DNA of 51,694 bases from Thamnocephalis sphaerospora (Eukaryota; Zoopagomycota; Zoopagomycetes; Zoopagales; Sigmoideomycetaceae), in contig KZ992464.1 of assembly GCA_003614735.1 (NCBI GenBank), positions 1 to 51,694 of the forward strand, written 5' to 3'. Within the stretch, counting starts at the first letter, position 1; every line of letters starts with the position of its first letter. The translations under genes and the position numbers were made by a program. This document shows positions 14,326-24,682 of this stretch, piece after piece. The notes beneath the pieces are model-generated. The model did no database searches, was not told where the DNA came from, and worked only from the letters and a program-made list of their open reading frames with translations.

Positions 14326-14333
14326 TATAAAAG
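14326..14333 (+). promoter_or_regulatory. TATA box of the TBP gene
   Basis: A perfect TATAAAAG preceded by a G-run, 306 nt upstream of the TBP start codon. A leader rich in C and T, with a CAC triplet tract at about 14588-14607, follows. The TBP gene itself therefore appears TATA-driven. Confidence 0.7.
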
Positions 14334-14631
14334 GCGAGAACGCTCGCTTCCTCGCACACCCACTCGCTTGCCCATTCGCTGACCGTCGCCGCCATCGCCG
14401 CCGCACCACCAATTATCCACTGCTGCACCCCACTCGCCTGCCTGCCGACACTCTGCCCCTCCGTTTTCCTATTTTCTCCACTTGACAGTTTTACGCGCAG
14501 CTTCGCGACCGCCTCCACTTGCTCGCCCGCATCTGCCGTCGGTTGTTATTGCTGCAGTCTGCCCCACGCGATCGCCCCATTGCTGCCCACCACCACCACC
14601 ACCACCGCTGCCTAACGCTCCTTACGTCACT

Positions 14632-16485
14632 ATGGCGACCGCCAACACCGACATCAACTCGCTCATCTACTCCGTGTCCACGCCCGCCGCCAATGGCGAA
14701 GGCGGTGCGGCTGCCGCCATCTACTCGCAGCTGAACGGGCTCGGTCTGCCGGACGGTGCGCTTGGCAACCTGGCGTCGCCAGCCGCACAGGGCCTGTCGT
14801 TGCCGCCGACCCCTGCACCAGCACACGAGCTGGCCGCCGACAAGAACATTGTCGTTGACCAGACCGCAACCCCTGCGGCCACCACGGGCGTCACCGTGCA
14901 TGGTATCGTACCGACGCTCCAGTAAGTAGTGGCGGGCAGTGTCAGCGTGTGCCAGGGTCGGATGACCATGCTCGCGTGGCATTGACTAACCAGCGTGATC
15001 CTGCAGGAATATTGTCGCCACTGTCAACCTCGACTGTCGTCTGGACCTCAAGACCATCGCGATGCATGCGCGCAATGCCGAGTACAACCCCAAGGTACAT
15101 ATTTACTTTCCCCTTCTTGTCCGCGTCGCGGGCGTCGGCGCATGAACGCGTGCGTCGACGCCAGCTACCCTTTCAACCGGCGCATGGCGATCTGCGCTAC
15201 TGCATGCCTGCCGCTCTTTGCAGCACTGCTGCCGTCAACGTGCAGCGTGCCCTTGGGCGCGCGAACACGCCGGCCTTGTGGCACTGAGGGCGGGCGCCGG
15301 GATGCGCGCCCGGGATGCGCGCTGGCCGCGCACGCGGCAGTGCTAGCGATGGCTTTACGGCTACCGCTAGCAACAGCTGTCGCTGCCTGGGCGTGCTTGG
15401 TCGTGGGTGGCTACGCGCTGCGCTAGCCCGGTTATCCTTGTTTCGTCGAGGATACGGGGCTAAACAATTCCACAGCGTTTTGCTGCAGTGATTATGCGCA
15501 TCCGTGAGCCAAAGACCACGGCCCTCATCTTTGCCTCTGGCAAGATGGTGGTGACGGGCGCAAAGTCCGAGGACGACTCGCGACTGGCGGCGCGCAAGTA
15601 CGCCCGCATCGTACAGAAGCTCGGCTTCCCCGCCAAGTTTACGGACTTTAAGATTCAGAACATCGTCGGCAGCTGCGACGTAAAGTTCCCCATTCGCCTG
15701 GAAGGCCTAGCCTACTCTCACGGCCATTACTCCAGCGTACGTATAGCTGCGGCGCGCTAGCGTGCCGGCGATGCCCGCTGTGTATAGCAGCGCTTACATC
15801 GTCGCTCTTTCTGCCCTACTGCGCAACGACGACCTGCCCACACATTAGTACGAGCCGGAGCTCTTCCCGGGTCTCATCTACCGCATGGTGAAGCCCAAGA
15901 TTGTGCTGCTCATCTTTGTGTCTGGCAAGATTGTACTTACTGGTGCCAAGGTTAGTGCGAATCCCGGCTGTAGTCCCCGTCGTGTCTGTCTCCGCGCGCC
16001 CCACCGCCATCCGCTCGGAACGGCATGCGTGCCCTCCGCAGCCGGCGTTCTCTGTTGCTGCGAGCAGCCGATTGTGTGCATACACGTGCGCATACCTGTT
16101 TGTGCCTGTTGCACAGGCATGACGGGCATGTGTTGCCGTAGCCACAATTGTGCTGTCGCGTTGCGCACCGTCTGTGCTGCGCTTTTGGCACATACCGGTC
16201 GCGCCTCTGTTGGCTGTACCCGCGATTGTGCTGCTACGTTTACGTTCTGCTTCTGTTCAATACAGACACGTGTGTGTGTGCGTGTGTGTATGTGTTTTTA
16301 CGTGGCTGTCGACGTTGTTGCTTTCCTGCCATATTTTAAACGTTTGCGCGCGCGCCCACATCCAACCTTGCTGACAACTCGCTCTGCCGCTGGCTGCCGT
16401 CCCTCTGCTTCACCAGGTCCGCGAGGAAATCTACCAGGCCTTTGATACCATCTACCCGGTGTTGGCCGAATTCCGCAAGCCATAG
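14632..16485 (+). CDS. TBP: TATA-binding protein (TBP)
   Basis: Five exons (14632-14921, 15007-15094, 15476-15736, 15849-15950, 16417-16485) total 810 nt and encode 269 aa. The first 90 residues are a variable Ala/Pro/Gly-rich region. The remainder is the nearly invariant saddle core: [19 protein letters not shown] opens repeat 1, and [17 protein letters not shown] marks repeat 2. The C-terminus is [12 protein letters not shown] nucleates TFIID, SL1 and TFIIIB on promoters in the nucleus. Core residues around the TATA-contacting phenylalanines (FASGK, FVSGK) are present. Introns 2 (381 nt) and 4 (466 nt) are long for this window, and intron 4 holds a GT-rich stretch. The match to the family is essentially certain. 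Confidence 0.98.
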
Positions 16486-17452
16486 ACTGCTGTCAACGGT
16501 GGTGCTTCCTTCTTGATTATCATTTATACCCCCGTGCGCATTTCCATCTCTGTCTCTCGACCTATTGCATGCGGCCGGCCATCCGTGCCAACCGCACACT
16601 ATCTACCCTCGCTATCGTTGCCTTGGCGTCGCCACGGCTAATGGCAGTGGCGCTGCCTCGGCGGCTGTATTTTGCTGTGCTTGCATATCCCTTTTCTCCT
16701 GCCCACGCGCTGCGCCTCCTTCCTCTTGTCTCTCTCTCTGTGCCGTACCCATAGCCCTCTTAACACACAAGCTGCTCAACATACCAGTGTACTCTACGTC
16801 CTCCAACACTATGTGCCGACACTGCTTCCTTTGACGCTCTTTACCTGCTTTATCTAGCTAGTAATGCCTGTCACGTTCGGCCCATCATCCTCTGCCGGTG
16901 ATATACGGTCCAGTTGTTGAGTCGTGTCGTGCCATAGGCGCTCGCATGCAGGCGCGCACTGCTGCGACGCGCACCTCTCGCCCGCTCTGTGTGCCTGTGC
17001 CGTTACTGCGCCGCGTATAACCGTCGCTCTACTTATGCGCGCACCCATCGGCCGCACGCTGCCACGAGTTTCAGCGGCTCCAGCCGTTGGCAAGCATATA
17101 CCTGCCATGGCCGCTGCTACCGCTGCGGATATCGTGCGTCTGGTCCATGTCTCAAGAAAATAAACTTGTGCATTAAAGTCACTGCTACTGCTGCTACTGC
17201 TGCTACTGTTACTGCTGTTGTTGTTTGAAACAGCACGCCATGGTCTATTATTACACATACACATGGGCTGATCGTCAACGGGTGATCTGTCATAGCCGTG
17301 AGATGATCGCTGGCATGTCATGCTTGCATTGATGTTTCGCTTTTACCGGCTTAAACTGTCGCATTGCCCAGACTATTCGCACCGTCCGCCGAGTACAAGT
17401 GCGCATCACCTTGTTTGTCTCTTTCACTAGCCTATCGACACCTATCTGCACC
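16486..17452. other. TBP 3' flank and sulfite oxidase promoter
   Basis: No gene was recognised in this 967-nt gap. It includes pyrimidine-rich stretches, an AATAAA at 17159-17164 that could end a long TBP transcript, and an imperfect ACT/GCT triplet tract at about 17178-17226. No clear TATA box was found near the sulfite oxidase start. Confidence 0.45.
17178..17226 (+). repeat. Imperfect ACT/GCT triplet repeat
   Basis: About 49 nt of ACTGCT-type triplets ending in GTTGTTG. It lies just after an AATAAA motif in a non-coding gap. Confidence 0.7.
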
Positions 17453-19159
17453 ATGGCTACCACAGACGAAAAGCGCGGTCCGTTCGACTACTCCAACGAC
17501 CCAGTGCGCCCGTCACCGCACCTTCTCGTGCGCAAGGATGAGCCGTTCAACGCGGAGCCAACCTTGTCGGCGCTGGTGCGTCGCTACATAACTCCCGTGC
17601 CGGAATTCTTCAAGCGCAACCATGGCCCAATTCCAGACCTGGACGCGAGCAAGCACACGGTGAGCGTGGAAGCTCCCGAGCTGCCAAGCATAACCAGTCG
17701 CCGCTTCAACATGAGCGAGCTGCGCCAGTTCCCCAAGCGTGAGATTATCGCGGCTATCCAGGTGGGCAGCGGGCTTCGGGGAAACCCGTCTAGGGTGTCA
17801 TCGAAAACGTGGGACAAGCAAACATTTAGAGCGGATCATGTGGCCGCGTAGGAGTAGACGACGACGTGACGCTAACGATCGTCGCGCAGTGTGCAGGCAA
17901 TCGCCGCGACGGCCTGAACAAGCTGGCCAAAGTCAAGGGCGTCATCTGGGCAGCCGGCACCATTGGTAATGCCACATGGGCCGGTGCTACGATGCGCGAC
18001 GTGCTGCTTGCCGCCGGCGTGCCCGAATACGACGATCCAGCCGTGCGCGGCTGGCATGTGTCCTTTGAGGCGATCGGCGAGTGCGAGGAGGATCGCGTCT
18101 ACGGCTCGTCCATCCCGCTCTGGATGGCCATGTAGGCAGTGATGGCGTCACTGCATGCGCCTCCCATCTGCCGCTGACCTTTGCTCAACGCGCCACCTGT
18201 TTTTAGGAGCCCGAACCGGGATGTTCTGCTTGCCTATGAGGTAATGCGGCTGATGTAGTGCGCGAGTAATGGACGGCACATTGGACTTGGTGCTAACTTG
18301 GCGATGACGCTCACACCCGTGTAGATGAACGGTGCTACGCTTACTCGCGACCACGGCTATCCCATTCGCGTGATTGTGCCAGGTGGGGGGGGGGGAGGAG
18401 GACAAGGTCACTAGCGCTAGCGTAGCAGCGTCAAGCTAACCTGCTGGCGTGACGCATGCAGGCGTGATTGGTGCGCGCTCGGTCAAGTGGCTGGACCGCA
18501 TCACCATCCAGCCGGCCGAGTCAAACAGCTTCTTCCAGCAGCGCGACTACAAGATTCTGCCGCCGCATGTGCGCGAGAACGAGCTGGCCGAGTGGTGGCC
18601 GCGTCTGGTGGCACTGCAGGAGCTGAATGTGCAGAGCGTCATCTGCGAGCCGACCGAGGACCAGTCGGTGAACGGTGGTCCGCTCACCATCCGCGGCTAT
18701 GCCATCTCTGGTGCGTACTGGAGAATGCGTAAACGGCCCATGTGCCGTTGCTAACCGTGTACTTTACTTAATGATCCCAATGGCGACGGTAACTGCTGCT
18801 CTGCCTGCTGCAGGCGGCGGTCGTGCGATTGAGCGTGTTGGTGAGTAATGGCGCTCGCGGTAAAGCGACCTGGCACGACATCATAACTAACCGCCAATGT
18901 GCCGATAGATGTTTCCGTCGACGGTGGTCGCACCTGGAAGATGGCCGAGCTCTACAACACCTCTCCGTCTCCGGAGCGCCACTGGGGCTGGACGCTATGG
19001 GCGCTGCGTGTGCCCAAACTGTCGATCGACGCCGAGCTGGTTTGCCGCGCGTGGGACGCTGCTGGCAACACGCAGCCGGAGCTGCCCGTCTACAACTACC
19101 GCGGCGTAATGAACAACGCGCAGCATCGCATTCGCGTCCTCCCCTCGTCCAAGGTGTAG
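17453..19159 (+). CDS. Sulfite oxidase, molybdopterin type without haem domain
   Basis: Seven exons (17453-17761, 17890-18131, 18207-18240, 18325-18382, 18462-18710, 18814-18840, 18909-19159) total 1170 nt and encode 389 aa. The protein oxidises sulfite to sulfate at a molybdenum cofactor. The molybdenum-ligating cysteine is C104 in CAGNRR, the first codon after intron 1. Other family segments include PFNAEP, YITPVPEFFKRNH, WAGATMRDVL, MNGATLTRDHGYPIRVIVPG, GARSVKWL, GGGRAIERVDVSVDGG and the dimerisation domain ending near NAQHRIRV. There is no N-terminal cytochrome b5 domain, as in plant enzymes. The C-terminus SKV is close to, but not, a canonical peroxisomal SKL. Three exons are very small (34, 58 and 27 nt). 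The donor of intron 4 is followed by an 11-G run. Confidence 0.95.
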
Positions 19160-19330
19160 CGCGTGCGCGTGGTGACGTGCACCCTCTACCGCGTGTTGAG
19201 ACTGTCAGTAAAGCTTTTATGCGCCTGTGTGCAAACTGTGATTGGGATCCGGCGAAACTGCTTTCGATTCGACCCAGCCGACCCGCCACACAGTGAGGCG
19301 TACCCGTCCGCAAGTGGCCCGCGGCCGGAT

Positions 19331-19349
19331 TCCCCCTCTCTCTCTTCAT
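19331..19349 (+). promoter_or_regulatory. Pyrimidine tract upstream of uL29 (TOP-like)
   Basis: A C/T run (ccccctctctctcttc) sits 50-70 nt before the uL29 start codon. Such tracts often mark transcription starts of ribosomal protein genes. The assignment rests on position and composition. Confidence 0.4.
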
Positions 19350-19400
19350 CGATATTCGTTTCCCTGCGGATTCGCCAGTTGCCATCCCCGGAACGACAAC

Positions 19401-20601
19401 ATGGTGCGTCTCGCTGCGCAGTGCTGCCCAGCGTATGCGAATGGATGGATGGGTGAACGGATGAACGGATGGATGGATGGATGGACGGATGGCCAAACCG
19501 AGTGAGGATGCTGCCGCCAAGGGCAAACCGCTGGCCGACAAGCCTAGGACATGGCGACGGCCTGGAGATTTGCCCTGCGATCGCGTGCCATGCGCAGCAG
19601 CCTGGCTAGCTATTGCGTGAGCCAAACGCTACGCAGCGACAATGACAGGCCGCGTAGGTGCTGCGCCCTGGCTGCGACCTAGTTAATCTCGCGTCGTGAA
19701 TCGCAGCAGTGTCAGCTTGGAAGCGCTGGACGCGGAGGGAGGAGCTGGCGTGTCCAATGGTTTGGCAGACATACGTTAGCCTACCGGCTGTTTTGGAATG
19801 CGCGGTCGTTTGAGCATACATGTATGCATGCATACATTGCTGCCAATTGTGGTTGCAACTTGCGTGCGTGCGGTGGCGCGGCATTTTGGGGCGTGGGGAC
19901 AGTGATGCGCGCTGTAGGCAGCGCATGCTGAGGTGATGCAATCGCTTCGCTGGCTAACCAATGTTGTGTGGACACAGACCGTCAAGGCCTCCGATCTGCG
20001 TCAGAAGGATCGCGCTTCCCTGGAGAAGCAGCTGGAAGACCTTAAGCAGGAGCTGCTGGGTCTGCGCGTGCAGAAGGCCGTTGCCGCCAACAACGCCAAG
20101 GTCCTGCGCATGTACGTACAGACTAGGAGGCTATGGTGGAAAGGATTCGACATGATGCGGAACACAGTATTGCTTGGCGCGAATCATGGGCACCGACGCG
20201 GCTGCTGTGTGGGCGGTGACCGTGATGACCAACATCGTGCGCTGTAGTCTACTACGATGCAGCATTGGCACTCCTCAGCGGAGTGAGCGCGCCAAGCAAG
20301 AGCGCGACAGTGTGGCGTGGCGATTGACCAAAGTAGCGCACGGTGCTAACGTACCCTGCCGCCCCACAGCAAGGAGGTCCGCCGCTCGATTGCCTGCGTT
20401 CTGACTGTCATCACCCAGAAGCAGCGCGATCAGGTTGCTCTGCTCTACAAGGGCAAGAAGTACAAGCCGCTGGACATGCGCGCCAAGAAGACCCGCGCTA
20501 TCCGCCGCAAGCTGAGCAAGTCGGAGCGCAGCGCCAAGACCCTGCGTACCATCAAGCGCGAGCAGAACTTCCCGGCTCGCAAGTTCGCCCTGAAGGCCTA
20601 A
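19401..20601 (+). CDS. RPL35: 60S ribosomal protein L35 (uL29)
   Basis: Three exons (19401-19403, 19978-20111, 20370-20601) total 369 nt and encode 122 aa, the usual size. Exon 1 carries only the ATG, which is followed directly by the donor GTGCGT; intron 1 is 574 nt. This layout, a start codon cut off by a long first intron, is typical of fungal ribosomal protein genes. The sequence runs MTVKASDLRQKD, then LEKQLEDLKQELLGLR, VRRSIACVLTVI, LYKGKKYKPLDMRAKKTRAI and the C-terminus FALKA, all family landmarks. uL29 sits near the polypeptide exit tunnel of the large subunit. The assignment is secure. The first exon depends on the splice reading, but no other ATG fits the conserved N-terminus. Confidence 0.95.
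19440..19495 (+). repeat. GATG tetranucleotide repeat inside uL29 intron 1
   Basis: About 55 nt of GGAT/GATG units with small variations, lying 40-90 nt into the long first intron of the uL29 gene. Confidence 0.75.
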
Positions 20602-21049
20602 ACACCTTTTTGGCGTGCACTGTCGCTTCCTTGCTCACCTGGTTCTCTCTACCGTCGCACGCATGCACGTTCGCTCTTGGCGCACGTGCGTCCGGTCGGT
20701 CGGTCGACCGGCCCCGTGCTGATTTCGGTCGTCAGCTAGCTTGCGCCTTGATCTGCGTGCGACCTTGCCGCCTGCTGGCGGCTGATAGTAAAACAGCAGC
20801 GGTTCGTCTGCCTTCCGGTTTCAAACACAGTAATTGCCCTTTGTAGTAGCGAAAATGCATGTGGCGCGGGCGTGTGGCGAACGCAGTATAAACATTGACA
20901 TTGACAAGCATCACTACCAGCGCACTAAACAAACTGGTCTATGCGCTGCTAGAACAAGAAAAAGCCATAATGTATATTGGACGCATTGATAAATGGATCG
21001 CCAACGAGTCAAAGAGGAAAGGAGGTGGAATGCACAGGGCACTTGCTCA
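20602..21049. other. Convergent 3' flanks of uL29 and the NRDE gene
   Basis: No gene was recognised in this 448-nt gap between two convergent genes. A GGTCGGTCGGTCGACCGGCC stretch near 20693-20712 is a partly palindromic GC-rich element and may form a hairpin. Confidence 0.4.
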
Positions 21050-22336
21050 TTAAATATCGCAGTTCAGATTGCGCCAGACGCTCCGTGCTACATCTGCTGG
21101 CTCTTGCGCTTCACCCAGCTGGAACTGGAAAACATTGGCCATGGAAGCTGGCAATACGTTTGGATTGCTGCTGCTGCTGTTGCCGTTGCCGTTGCTGTTA
21201 TTGCTGCCGTTCTTTTCGCCGTCAAGGGCACGTTGCCGGTCATGAAGCATGCTATCCCATGCCCGCTCGGCAAAGGTTACATTGCCGTCATGATCCACCA
21301 GGATGATGGTGTTGACACGGGTGGCATACCAGCCGAGCGGGCGCAGCGTAAGCGGCACGCGAATACACCGTGCTGGGACGATCGAGCCGTTTGTCGCAGT
21401 ACTGTCGGCCAGTCGGTAGTCCGAGTACTCCATCGCGTCGCTAAGCATGTCTAGCAGACGACGGCCTAATGCTTCCGCGGTAGGCGCATCGGCACCAGCC
21501 GCCTTCCAACGACTCTTCTCTTCCGCCATAATGCGCGCAAACGACTCCTGGCCGTGCGCCAGCTTGGGCCAGTCGGCCGGTGTGTAGACGGGAAAGCTGG
21601 CATTGGAGATGACGTAGGGTGTATTGGGTTCCAGGCGTGTGGCCGCGTCGCTTTCCTCAAACACCAGCGTGTGGCTCATGGAGACCTGGCACTTGGACGA
21701 CGGCTTGTCATTGATGGTGCTCACACCCGTGTCTGCGTTGGTGATGATGGTCTGCGACACATCGTGTACGTGGCTAAGAACGGCGTACTGGTCGCATGCC
21801 ACGTCGCCCACTAGCAGGTTGAAGCCGGCGTATCTTTCGCGCTGGTCAAGAACACGCTCCAAATAGGCAGGCGGCTCAATGTGAGCCACCGACGCATGCG
21901 GCTGTTCTTCGCCCAAACTCTCGTCGTCGTCTGACGAGTCGGCTGATCGCAGCTGGTGGATATTGGCGATGCCGCGGCTGGCCAGAAAATCGGTAAGCAG
22001 CAGGCCTCTGGACCGCAGGCCGGCATGCACAGCACACGAGACGCTGATTGTGTCCACGTGCGCAGCTACTGCAGGTGGCCGGTTGGTAAGTGCAGCTAAA
22101 CGGCCGTCCAACGTCAGACCCAGCCATGTGCCTCGTGCCAGACGGTCGCGCCCAGCCAGAATGGGCGCCGCAACCTCCTGGTCGCCGTCAGACTCGCTGG
22201 TCGCCGTCATCTGGGCGGGCCATATAGACGCTGGGTCGGCCGGTCGGTCAATCATTTCGTCGCGATTACTCGCAAGCACGCTGCAGACCAGGTATGCATG
22301 GTTAGCGTGAAAAGGGTAGACACACACTGTCCCCAT
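21050..22336 (-). CDS. NRDE / TANGO2-like protein
   Basis: A single-exon protein of 428 aa when started at MGTVC (22336). The frame is open up to 22612, and another ATG lies at 22381. The family name motif NRDE occurs as LASNRDEMIDRP (about residues 20-31). It is followed by GTWLGLTLDGRLAALTN, the GFNLLVGD segment, SNASFP and, near the end, TRVNTIILVDHDGNVTFAER, all matching TANGO2. TANGO2-like proteins are implicated in Golgi organisation and in haem or lipid handling; their chemistry is unsettled. The protein is longer than human TANGO2 (276 aa) because of an acidic insert (SADSSDDDESLGEE) and an Asn/Ser-rich stretch near the C-terminus. Most family members begin MC, so a small upstream exon cannot be excluded. 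Confidence 0.88.
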   Translation of the reverse strand: MGTVCVYPFHANHAYLVCSVLASNRDEMIDRPADPASIWPAQMTATSESDGDQEVAAPILAGRDRLARGTWLGLTLDGRLAALTNRPPAVAAHVDTISVSCAVHAGLRSRGLLLTDFLASRGIANIHQLRSADSSDDDESLGEEQPHASVAHIEPPAYLERVLDQRERYAGFNLLVGDVACDQYAVLSHVHDVSQTIITNADTGVSTINDKPSSKCQVSMSHTLVFEESDAATRLEPNTPYVISNASFPVYTPADWPKLAHGQESFARIMAEEKSRWKAAGADAPTAEALGRRLLDMLSDAMEYSDYRLADSTATNGSIVPARCIRVPLTLRPLGWYATRVNTIILVDHDGNVTFAERAWDSMLHDRQRALDGEKNGSNNSNGNGNSSSSNPNVLPASMANVFQFQLGEAQEPADVARSVWRNLNCDI

Positions 22337-22634
22337 TGCCAACCTACAGTTTCCACGGAAAGGTGCTTGGGTCACTGGCATGGTAAGTAAAAAGGATGCA
22401 CATGTTGGGGAATACAGGCGTACGCTGACAGGAAAGACAAGCGGGGGATCAAAGCGGGGCAGTTGCTCAGATGCTATAAGGTGGCGTTGCTGGTGTAAAG
22501 GCGGATACGGTTTGCATAGTGTGGGACTTTTTAACCTGGAAGACGCGTCACGCTGAGTGATCACGGATATCCACCTGACATGCCACAGCCAGGATGCATA
22601 ATGCAAATTCATGACGCAGGTGCATCGGAAGGTG

Positions 22635-23276
22635 CTAGCGCTGCATTACCGCTAGAATGGCATGCAGCATGGTGTCGTCTTCCGGCAGCGGCTTCAGCAC
22701 CGCCGGCTCCGGGCTAGAAAGCGTCGTGTCATGCGATGGCAGACCACTGCCTGCGCCACTGACGGTCCGCTGATTGCTATCTCGCCGGACGCTGCTTCCC
22801 GCTCGGCTTGCTTCGGATTCGCGCCGCAGCCAGCTGGAGGTGGCGGCACTTTCGCCGGGCGTCATCACTGAGCCGCGCGGTGTCCAGGTGGGCGTTCTTG
22901 CAGATGTGTATGGCGTCCAATTGGTCCCGACGGAAGCGTGTGATCCGCGCGTAGGCGAAAGACGGGAGGATGCGCGTGTGATGGAAAATTGCGATGGATG
23001 AGGGACGTAGATGTTGGGCACGCGGCCACCGGATCTGCGCTCATGGGCGCTGTCCATGCTGCTGGTCATGGCGGCAACTCGATTTTGATGCCGCTGGCTG
23101 TGCGCAGTAAGCGGCACCGTGTCCAGAGCATATCCGCCCAAAGTGGGGACAAGCTGCAAAGGAGACGTACGCTTGGCCGGCGTGGCACGGAACGTTCGAT
23201 CACGGTCCGACGCGGCCGTTGACCGGCACGAGGCGAACGGCTGTAGAATACAGGCAAAATTGCTGGTGAAGACCAT
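22635..23276 (-). CDS. Uncharacterised Ser/Thr/Pro-rich protein
   Basis: An open frame of 213 codons with no family that I recognise. The first 69 residues are less convincing; a second Met begins MTSSMDSAHERR at 23069. The rest is basic and rich in Ser, Thr, Arg and Pro (for example RASSRLSPTRGS and TSARTPTWTPRG). It ends in an acidic, then hydrophobic tail (LPEDDTMLHAILAVMQR). The composition suggests an intrinsically disordered, possibly phosphorylated protein. It lies on the same strand between the NRDE gene and the RhoGEF gene, about 300 nt upstream of the NRDE start. No splice extension was found. It could be a chance open frame in GC-rich DNA. Confidence 0.4.
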   Translation of the reverse strand: MVFTSNFACILQPFASCRSTAASDRDRTFRATPAKRTSPLQLVPTLGGYALDTVPLTAHSQRHQNRVAAMTSSMDSAHERRSGGRVPNIYVPHPSQFSITRASSRLSPTRGSHASVGTNWTPYTSARTPTWTPRGSVMTPGESAATSSWLRRESEASRAGSSVRRDSNQRTVSGAGSGLPSHDTTLSSPEPAVLKPLPEDDTMLHAILAVMQR

Positions 23277-24682
23277 GGCAGACTGGTTAGCGGCGAAAGG
23301 ATAGGGTGGCAGTGGACGGTTCAGTCATGGTCAGCGGTGCGGGTTTTAAACGTAACAGAGGACATGAGCTGAACGTGATACAGCGTAGCACGAATACAGT
23401 GGCAAGCGAGTGTTTATGGACAGATGGTCGGCCGAGCGTTTGATCAATGCTACAGACAGCCATAGGCAGGAACTGGTGCCGAGCGGCCTCTTGCTGGCGA
23501 CGCAAAGACCACGAACGGGAAAGGAAATGGCGGTATCATGTGCAACCAACGCGCCCTCTCCGTCTACAGCCAGGGGCGAGCTTGTAAGGAACAGGAATAT
23601 GTGGAGGCTAGCAGTGCGTCAGACAGGTTGCAGAAAAAGTCTGGAGCCGCTGCAAACACAGCCGAACACCGTTGTCGCCAGAGAGCAGCACAAGGAAAGA
23701 GGCCAAGGAGGGGTGCCACCGGTCATCGTCCATGGATAGCGCACGCTGCACGCAACCTCAAGTGCTGGCGAAGGCTGCAGCGCTGATCCTAGGAGAGCGA
23801 GTGAGCCATCTTGCGACTCGTGGAGACCATGCACACGGGCATTAAGCAAGGCCTGAGTGCATTTGGCAACAAAAGGTGTCCAAAGTCACGGCTGACGGCA
23901 GATGAGGAAATGGGTACCGGTTATGCAAGCGCAGATCAACCTCAAGTCAGCCAGTGACCAGATCCAGAGATAATAAGATGGAATTACATCTGGGTCCCGA
24001 TGGTGACATCCAGTCGACAGGACGCCGGTGGCTTGGCTCGGTCGCATGGATGCATGCGAAAATGGATGGTCGGATCAAAGGTGTGCGTGGCATGGTGCGG
24101 AGCAGTAGAAGGAACGGCAGGCATAAGCAGCTAGGCCATTTGCGGATATTGTTCTTGCTGGTGATGCCCGCGTTGCACAGGGTGAGCGTGTTTGCAGAGT
24201 ATCACGGCGATACGGGTTGCACCGGCAGATGACCAGCAAGGGGCTGACACTACCGACCAAACGGAAGACTGGAGAAGGTGATAGCATAATAAACGAGCAA
24301 ACGGCATGGCAGGAATAGAAACGCATGCATAAGAATAAAGGCCATAAGCAAAGAACGTCATCGTCGTCAACGTGGCAGACAAAGTGTAGTGTGTGATGCG
24401 GCGGCGGAGGCCCGGCGCACGAGCGGAGGCCTCTTTCAAACTTAACGTGCGCAACTGCAGGCGCGCAAAGACAAATAGACAGAAAACGAATGGTAGTGTG
24501 GGGCGCGATGCAGGTGCACAGCGTGTCGCCGACAAGATGGCGTGGAAACTGGGCCAGAACAACAAGAGTAAGCATATACATCATTCGGCATGAGAGAAAG
24601 AGAAGCAAGAGCGAAAAGCGAAGCGTATGCATAATGATGCTGGCGGCTAAAGCAGCATCAGGAGGCAGGCCAAAGGGTAAGC
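23277..24682. other. 3' flank of the RhoGEF gene, no gene seen
   Basis: About 1.4 kb without a recognisable gene. A minus-strand open frame of 255 codons (24075-24842) overlaps the last RhoGEF exon in another frame and is Cys- and Leu-rich without any family signature, so I do not call it. Confidence 0.45.

Noticed and set aside
13913-14518. Open frames of about 200 codons on both strands upstream of TBP
   Set aside because: They cover the TBP TATA box and leader and show no protein family similarity.
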